Below, piece after piece: positions 6,395-10,489 of a stretch of 10,489 bases of DNA. The position numbers and the translations under genes are program-made. The stretch spans positions 1 through 10,489 of the forward strand of contig CACYHJ010000050.1 in assembly GCA_902774165.1 (NCBI GenBank), written 5' to 3'. Each line of letters begins with the position of its first letter. The stretch's first letter is position 1. The notes under the pieces were generated by a model. That model was given only the letters and a program-made list of their open reading frames with translations. It was not told where the DNA came from and did not search any database. The DNA comes from Oscillospiraceae bacterium (lineage in GTDB: Bacteria; Bacillota; Clostridia; Oscillospirales; Acutalibacteraceae).

Positions 6395-9289
6395 ATGAGC
6401 AAAACACTGAAGAAAACTCTTTCGGTTCTGTTGTCGCTGGCAATGCTGGCAGTGTTTCTTCCCGCCGCGGTTTCTTTCGCGGCGGACGAGATTCATATCA
6501 CAACCGCAGACGACTTTACCGCATTTGTGAGCGGCGACGCGGCGGCAAACGCGGTTCTTGACGCGGATATCGACCTGGGCGAATGGGCCGGCCCCGCGTT
6601 CACAGACGGCTACAGCGGAACGTTCAACGGCGGCGGGCACACCATCCGGTACACGGTCACTGCGGCGGCCGCGAATTTCCGTTCCCTGTTCCACACGATC
6701 GCCGCAGGCGGCGTCGTGAAAAACCTGAACGTCAGCGGCAGCATCACCGTCGCCGGCAACCGCAGCGGCCGGAATTATCACGCGGGCGTCGCGTACATGA
6801 ATCAGGGGACGGTGGAGGGCTGCGTCAGCAGCGTGAATATCAGCTGCGCCACCGCGATCGCGGCGACAAAAAACGTGAAATACGCGGGCGGCGTCACAGC
6901 GGTCAATACCGGCCTTGTCAAAGACTGCGTCTATGAGGGCGTGATCGAAAACATCACCACCTACGGCGGCGGCATCGTCGCGGAAAACCGCGGCGGCAGC
7001 ATCATCGGCTGCGTCAACAACGGCAGCGTCACCGTCGTCAACGCCTCCGGTTACGCCGGCGGCATCGTCGGCTGCGTGACCTCCAACGGCAACGCCGAAA
7101 CCATGGTCATCGAAAACTGCGTCAACAAGGGCGCCGTCACCGGCGCGAGCGGAGATTACAGCTTTGCGGGCGGCGTGATCGGCCAGATCAACGTCTCCAG
7201 CGCCCACGTCACCGCCGGGGCGAAGCTGAATATCATCGGCTGCTCCAATACCGGGGCGCTGAGCGCGGGCGGCAACACCGCCGACGGCGCGGACCATACC
7301 TATTACGGCGCCGTCAGCAGCGCCAGCGCGAACGCGGGCTTTGCGCCGAATATCGAAGCGGGCGCGCCGGCGCACGAACACACCTATGACGACGGCGTTG
7401 AGACCGTCACGGCGACCTGCACGCGCAAGGGCGAGATCACCTACACCTGCACCTCCTGCGACGAGGCCACGGAAGGCCATACCTATACCGTTGAGACGGC
7501 AACGATCCCCCACGTCCCCGGCGAGTGGATCCTCGACGAATACGAGGGCGTTGAGACTTACGTTAAGAAATGCAGCGAATGCGGCAACGTCGTCGACGTG
7601 GATGAAAACGGCGCGGTGGCGTTCCTGAACAACGCGAAAAAAGCGCTTTCCGACGCGTGGTTCCGTCTTGACCCCGCTTACGGCGCCGACACGAACGTCT
7701 GCGATATGCTGTCTTCTGAGCTGGAGCAGCTCGGCTTCAGCGGCGTGAGCGTATCGGTCAAAGCCGCCGATAATCCCGCGGACGGCACCGCCGCCATCGG
7801 GAAAAACGGCGATATCACATACTTCTACGCCGATCCGGGCGACACGAACCGGTTTGTCTGGACCCAGAATATCCCCGTCGCGTTCTCACTGGAAAAAGGG
7901 GGCAAAGCCGTGGACTATTCCGCCAACGCCGTGATCAAATGGGACGCGGCAAAGGTCAGAGCGGTCATGGAGGAACGGGTTGCGGCCCTTGTGACCGAGG
8001 ACACGATCCGGGGCGGCAACGAGGACCTTTCCGCCGTAACGGAAAATCTGACGCTTTATAAAGCCGTGGACGACGGGGAAGGCGGCCGTCTGCTGTGGAC
8101 GCTGATCCAATGGGAAAGCTCCGACGAGGACGTGATCGCCGTCGACGACAGCGCGCAGGGCTCCGCCGACACCCTCTTTGAGCCCTATATCGGCAAGGTC
8201 CGGCGCAGCATGGAGGATAAAACCGTCACATTGACGGCGACGTTCAACTTCCAGCGCACCTCCGCCTACGGCGAGGCGCCCATCACGCTGACCAAGGAAT
8301 TCACCGTGACCGTCAAAGGCATCGGCGACGATCTTCTCGGCTATATGCAGGGCCAGCTGGACGCGAATTACACCGCGGAAAAGCTCACATACAGCGGCAC
8401 AAAACAGCCCGTTGACCCGAACGCGGTCACCGGCGACGTGCAGCTGCTTCTGCCCCGCACCAGCGGGATCGATAACAGCGCCGATTACAAATTCACCGCA
8501 GAGAGCAGCGACGACAGCGTCGCGAAGGTCAATTCCTACCGCTTGTACGTTTACAGACCGCTGCCCGGAGAACCCGCGCGGCAAGTAACGCTGACGGTGC
8601 GGATGGCGCATAAAAACTACAGCGATCTTTCTGTCACAAAAGACATTACGCTCACCGTCGCTCCCCTGACGCAGGAGGAGATCGACCACGCGCTGGCGCT
8701 GATGGAAAAGGCGAAGGCCGCCTTCTTTGAGGGCATCAACGACGGCGCGAACGAATCGCCCGACCGCGTCACCGAAAACCTGCATCCCTTCTATGAGGCG
8801 GTTGACGACGGCCACGGCGGGCTGCGCTGGATCTACACCAACGCCGAAGCCACCGGCGCCGGGATTTCCGCCGTCAGCATTGACGAAAGCCGTCCGTCGG
8901 AGCAGTGGGATCGGTTTTACAGCACCGATCCCTCGGCCGTCAGCCATGAGACGCTGCTGGTGACGCCGCAGGCGGAGGAGGCCGTCGTGACTGTGAAAGC
9001 GTGTCTTTCCGCCGCGCAGTATGAGCGTTACGCCGCCCTTTACCCGGACAACGCGGATTTCGCGAAGCTTGCCCGGCAGGAGGTTTCCGCCACGCTGACC
9101 GTTCCCGGCACAGGGGAAACGCCGTCGGAGGATCCGACGACGCCGGATGCGCCCGTCACGCCCGATCAGCCGGAAGACGGCGGCAGCGGCAGCATGGATC
9201 TTTCCGCGATCTGCGACTTCTTCCTGCGGCTGCTGAAATTCCTGACGGATCTGCTGCTCACGCTCGGCGCGATTGCGGGCAGCTTCTGA
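6395..9289 (+). CDS. Secreted multidomain surface protein, GLUG-like repeats plus bacterial Ig-like modules
   Basis: This 964-residue exported protein is the first gene under the cobalamin riboswitch. Residues 1-29 are a signal peptide (Lys-rich start, hydrophobic core, likely cut near SFA|AD). Residues ~45-295 form a Gly-rich repeat region of GLUG/beta-helix type, with units such as IIGCVNNGSV...YAGGIVG and IENCVNKGAV...FAGGVIG. A His/Cys module follows (~327-396: HEH, Cys342, Cys352-x2-Cys355, Cys393-x2-Cys396), of a kind often seen in clostridial surface proteins. Residues ~409-906 hold about four Ig-like/atrophied-Ig modules, for example WESSDEDVIAVDD then TVTLTATF. A Thr/Pro/Asp linker (~906-930) leads to a hydrophobic, amphipathic C-terminal helix with no LPXTG sorting signal. 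The role is unknown; the riboswitch suggests corrinoid capture or handling. A structural adhesin is the alternative. Confidence 0.88.
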   Translation: MSKTLKKTLSVLLSLAMLAVFLPAAVSFAADEIHITTADDFTAFVSGDAAANAVLDADIDLGEWAGPAFTDGYSGTFNGGGHTIRYTVTAAAANFRSLFHTIAAGGVVKNLNVSGSITVAGNRSGRNYHAGVAYMNQGTVEGCVSSVNISCATAIAATKNVKYAGGVTAVNTGLVKDCVYEGVIENITTYGGGIVAENRGGSIIGCVNNGSVTVVNASGYAGGIVGCVTSNGNAETMVIENCVNKGAVTGASGDYSFAGGVIGQINVSSAHVTAGAKLNIIGCSNTGALSAGGNTADGADHTYYGAVSSASANAGFAPNIEAGAPAHEHTYDDGVETVTATCTRKGEITYTCTSCDEATEGHTYTVETATIPHVPGEWILDEYEGVETYVKKCSECGNVVDVDENGAVAFLNNAKKALSDAWFRLDPAYGADTNVCDMLSSELEQLGFSGVSVSVKAADNPADGTAAIGKNGDITYFYADPGDTNRFVWTQNIPVAFSLEKGGKAVDYSANAVIKWDAAKVRAVMEERVAALVTEDTIRGGNEDLSAVTENLTLYKAVDDGEGGRLLWTLIQWESSDEDVIAVDDSAQGSADTLFEPYIGKVRRSMEDKTVTLTATFNFQRTSAYGEAPITLTKEFTVTVKGIGDDLLGYMQGQLDANYTAEKLTYSGTKQPVDPNAVTGDVQLLLPRTSGIDNSADYKFTAESSDDSVAKVNSYRLYVYRPLPGEPARQVTLTVRMAHKNYSDLSVTKDITLTVAPLTQEEIDHALALMEKAKAAFFEGINDGANESPDRVTENLHPFYEAVDDGHGGLRWIYTNAEATGAGISAVSIDESRPSEQWDRFYSTDPSAVSHETLLVTPQAEEAVVTVKACLSAAQYERYAALYPDNADFAKLARQEVSATLTVPGTGETPSEDPTTPDAPVTPDQPEDGGSGSMDLSAICDFFLRLLKFLTDLLLTLGAIAGSF

Positions 9290-9316
9290 TCCCTGACCGA
9301 AGGGGGGTTCGGGATC
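9288..9316 (+). other. Hairpin overlapping the ribosome binding site of the 73-aa gene
   Basis: GATCCC (9288-9293) can pair with GGGATC (9311-9316), with inner GAA/TTC pairs. Alternatively CCGAA (9297-9301) pairs with TTCGG (9308-9312) around a loop of six Gs. In both, the G-run at 9302-9307 that would serve as Shine-Dalgarno lies in the loop. It starts at the stop codon of the upstream gene, so it may tune translation of the next one or stabilise the processed mRNA. Confidence 0.35.
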
Positions 9317-9318
9317 GA

Positions 9319-9540
9319 ATGACGGAAGAAGAAAAAAAACGCTGGGCGATCGACCGGCTGAAAGAAAAATACAGTGAAACGGGCGAAATTCCCCGCAAGG
9401 AGGAATTCGATCCCGCAACCCTTTCCCGCATCAAGGCTTTTTTGGGGCCCTGGCCGCGGGCGCTGGAGACGGCGGGGCTGAAGTCCCGCCGCCCGGTGAA
9501 AAAGCGGGGGCACCCGAGAAAAACGCGAAATAAAACCTGA
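9319..9540 (+). CDS. Small protein resembling a homing-endonuclease-associated repeat
   Basis: This 73-residue, Lys/Arg-rich protein lies 29 nt after the surface-protein gene and 54 nt before the lipoprotein gene, on the same strand, so it is probably in the same riboswitch-controlled transcript. G-rich sequence AGGGGGG (9301-9307) precedes ATG 9319 by 11 nt. The core (residues ~8-55) has the pattern helix, then GEIPRKEEFDP, then IKAFLGPWPRALETAGLK. This resembles the HNH/homing-endonuclease-associated repeat, a small helical putative DNA-binding unit (G-x-x-P, later a W-x-x-A-L-x-x-A-G-L ending). No nuclease motif is present. The basic tail (~56-73) would suit nucleic-acid binding. There is no signal peptide, so it should be cytoplasmic, in contrast to its two exported neighbours. 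Its function is unknown; it may be a free-standing DNA-binding protein or a leftover from a larger mobile gene. Confidence 0.7.
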   Translation: MTEEEKKRWAIDRLKEKYSETGEIPRKEEFDPATLSRIKAFLGPWPRALETAGLKSRRPVKKRGHPRKTRNKT

Positions 9541-9594
9541 TCTGACTGCGGCGGCAGGACAGGATCGGAAGATGAGACGAAAGGACGTATCCTC

Positions 9595-10395
9595 ATGAAA
9601 AGAATTATCACATTTCTTCTCTGTGCGGGGCTGATCCTGTCCTTTGCAGCCTGCGGACGCGACAAAAAAGGCGCACGGGATCCGCAGGAGCGCACCCTGT
9701 ATACCACCGAGGCGACGACGCAGGCGCCGCCGACGACCATTCCCTTTGACGCGTACCCGACCGCGCCGGCGTTCACCTCCGGAATCGCGACCACGGGGAC
9801 CACGGTCGCAGAAACAACGGATCTCACGACGGACCCGCTTTTGACGAGCGACACGACGCTGTTCACGCTGCCTGCCCTGACCACCGCGCCGACGACCGCC
9901 GCGCCGCAGACCACCGTCCCCGCGCCCGCAACCGTTCCGGCAAGCACCGCCGCGCCCACCACGGCGGCGCCGACCACAGCGCCCACCACCGCAAAGCAGA
10001 ACGTCTGCACCATCTCCGTCGAATGCTCCAAGGCGCTTTCCGACGCGTCCCTTGTCTCCGTTCTGCCCTCCGGCGGCGTGATTTTGCCCGCGAAACGGGT
10101 TGAATTCAGAGAAGGGGAATCCGTCTTTGACGTCCTTCAGCGGGTCTGTAGAGAAAACGGCGTGCCGATGGAGTTCTCCATGGCGCCGATCTACAACACT
10201 GCCTATATCGAAGGGATCGGCAACCTGTATGAATTCGACGGCGGCTCCATGTCCGGGTGGATGTACTGCGTTAACGGCGTTTACCCGAACTACGGCTGCA
10301 GCAAATATACCGTAAAAAGCGGCGACGTGATCGAATGGCACTATACCATGGACCTGGGCGCCGATCTGGGCGCGAAGGAAGTTGAGCAAAACTGA
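9595..10395 (+). CDS. DUF4430 (transcobalamin-like C-terminal domain) lipoprotein
   Basis: This 266-residue lipoprotein has a short Lys/Arg start, a hydrophobic core and a lipobox-like FAAC with Cys20 as the lipidation site; Phe at -3 is less usual than Leu. AAAGGA (9580-9585) lies 9 nt before the ATG. Residues ~36-135 are a Thr/Ala/Pro-rich linker, long enough to hold the C-terminal domain away from the membrane. Residues ~136-260 match DUF4430: EGESVFDVLQRV, YIEGIGNLYEFDGG, SGWMYCVNGVYPNYG (from ~220) and SGDVIEWHYT. This fold is related to the beta domain of animal intrinsic factor and transcobalamin, which contacts cobalamin (family knowledge). Combined with the cobalamin riboswitch upstream, a corrinoid-binding surface role is the best inference. 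The alpha-barrel half of transcobalamin is absent. Cys225 and Cys235 may form a disulfide. Confidence 0.88.
   Translation: MKRIITFLLCAGLILSFAACGRDKKGARDPQERTLYTTEATTQAPPTTIPFDAYPTAPAFTSGIATTGTTVAETTDLTTDPLLTSDTTLFTLPALTTAPTTAAPQTTVPAPATVPASTAAPTTAAPTTAPTTAKQNVCTISVECSKALSDASLVSVLPSGGVILPAKRVEFREGESVFDVLQRVCRENGVPMEFSMAPIYNTAYIEGIGNLYEFDGGSMSGWMYCVNGVYPNYGCSKYTVKSGDVIEWHYTMDLGADLGAKEVEQN
9880..9993 (+). repeat. Low-complexity Thr/Ala/Pro-coding repeats in the lipoprotein linker
   Basis: Imperfect short units built from ACC, GCG, CCG and ACG codons encode a run of TTAP-like motifs, for example ALTTAPTTAAPQTTVPAPA. Such stretches vary in length between strains through replication slippage and act as flexible, possibly glycosylated, spacers on Gram-positive surface proteins. 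Confidence 0.7.
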
Positions 10396-10397
10396 TT

Positions 10398-10420
10398 TGT
10401 CGGGGTCTTCGACCTCGACA
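10398..10420 (+). other. Hairpin directly after the lipoprotein gene
   Basis: TGTCGGGGTC (10398-10407) pairs with GACCTCGACA (10411-10420) over 10 bp including one G-T wobble, with loop TTC. It begins 2 nt after the stop codon. No T-tract follows, so it is not a standard intrinsic terminator; it may protect the 3' end of the message or belong to the intergenic repeat that follows. Confidence 0.6.
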
Positions 10421-10421
10421 T

Positions 10422-10454
<33 letters not shown>

Positions 10455-10455
10455 T

Positions 10456-10484
10456 CGGTGCGGTCGCAAGCGACGCGCCGTTTT
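10456..10484 (+). terminator. Candidate terminator hairpin after the heptamer array
   Basis: CGGTGCGGTCG (10456-10466) pairs with CGACGCGCCG (10471-10480), about 10 bp with one bulged G and one wobble, around the loop CAAG. Four Ts (10481-10484) follow. It could end the riboswitch-controlled transcript or be the fixed part of a repeated intergenic element. The T-tract is short. Confidence 0.5.
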
Positions 10485-10489
10485 AGAGG

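Noticed and set aside
7645..10048. Identical 16-mer GCGCTTTCCGACGCGT (peptide ALSDA) in both the surface protein and the lipoprotein
   Set aside because: The flanking residues diverge at once on both sides and lie in unrelated domains. Shared codon preference for a short common peptide explains it better than recombination.
10480..10489. GTTTTAGAGG at the window edge, similar to the start of type II CRISPR repeats
   Set aside because: Ten bases at the edge with no second repeat, spacer or cas gene. The Ts are better explained as the tail of the preceding hairpin.

Overview
The window looks like chromosomal DNA of a GC-rich member of the Clostridia, most likely an Oscillospirales/Ruminococcaceae-type gut bacterium. 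The pointers are GC-rich codons, strong GGAGG-type ribosome binding sites, AT-rich promoters, a Gram-positive lipoprotein with a Thr/Pro/Ala linker, and GLUG/Ig-like modular surface proteins. This is inference from style; there is no rRNA or marker gene. All recognised genes are on the + strand.

Region 1 (1-1338) is the 3' part of a class B penicillin-binding protein whose N-terminus lies outside the window. Region 2 (about 1394-5820) is a self-contained ABC transporter unit: a near-consensus promoter, a MacB/LolD-type ATPase, a 1185-residue FtsX-type permease carrying a predicted long extracellular coiled-coil hairpin, and a 12-bp intrinsic terminator.

Region 3 (about 5824-10484) is the most interesting part. 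A cobalamin riboswitch (about 5878-6082, closed by a 9-bp P1 helix) is followed by a roughly 310-nt leader with terminator-like and mutually exclusive hairpins. It then reads into three genes: a 964-residue secreted multidomain surface protein (GLUG-like repeats, His/Cys module, bacterial Ig-like modules, C-terminal hydrophobic helix), a 73-residue protein resembling one homing-endonuclease-associated repeat, and a lipoprotein ending in a DUF4430 domain. DUF4430 is related to the C-terminal beta domain of animal transcobalamin and intrinsic factor. The riboswitch plus a transcobalamin-like lipoprotein suggest a surface system for capturing vitamin B12 or related corrinoids, with the transporter probably encoded outside the window. 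The binding role is inferred.

The right edge (10396-10489) holds a hairpin, a tandem array of a palindromic heptamer and a second hairpin with a short T-tract, and no gene that I can recognise.
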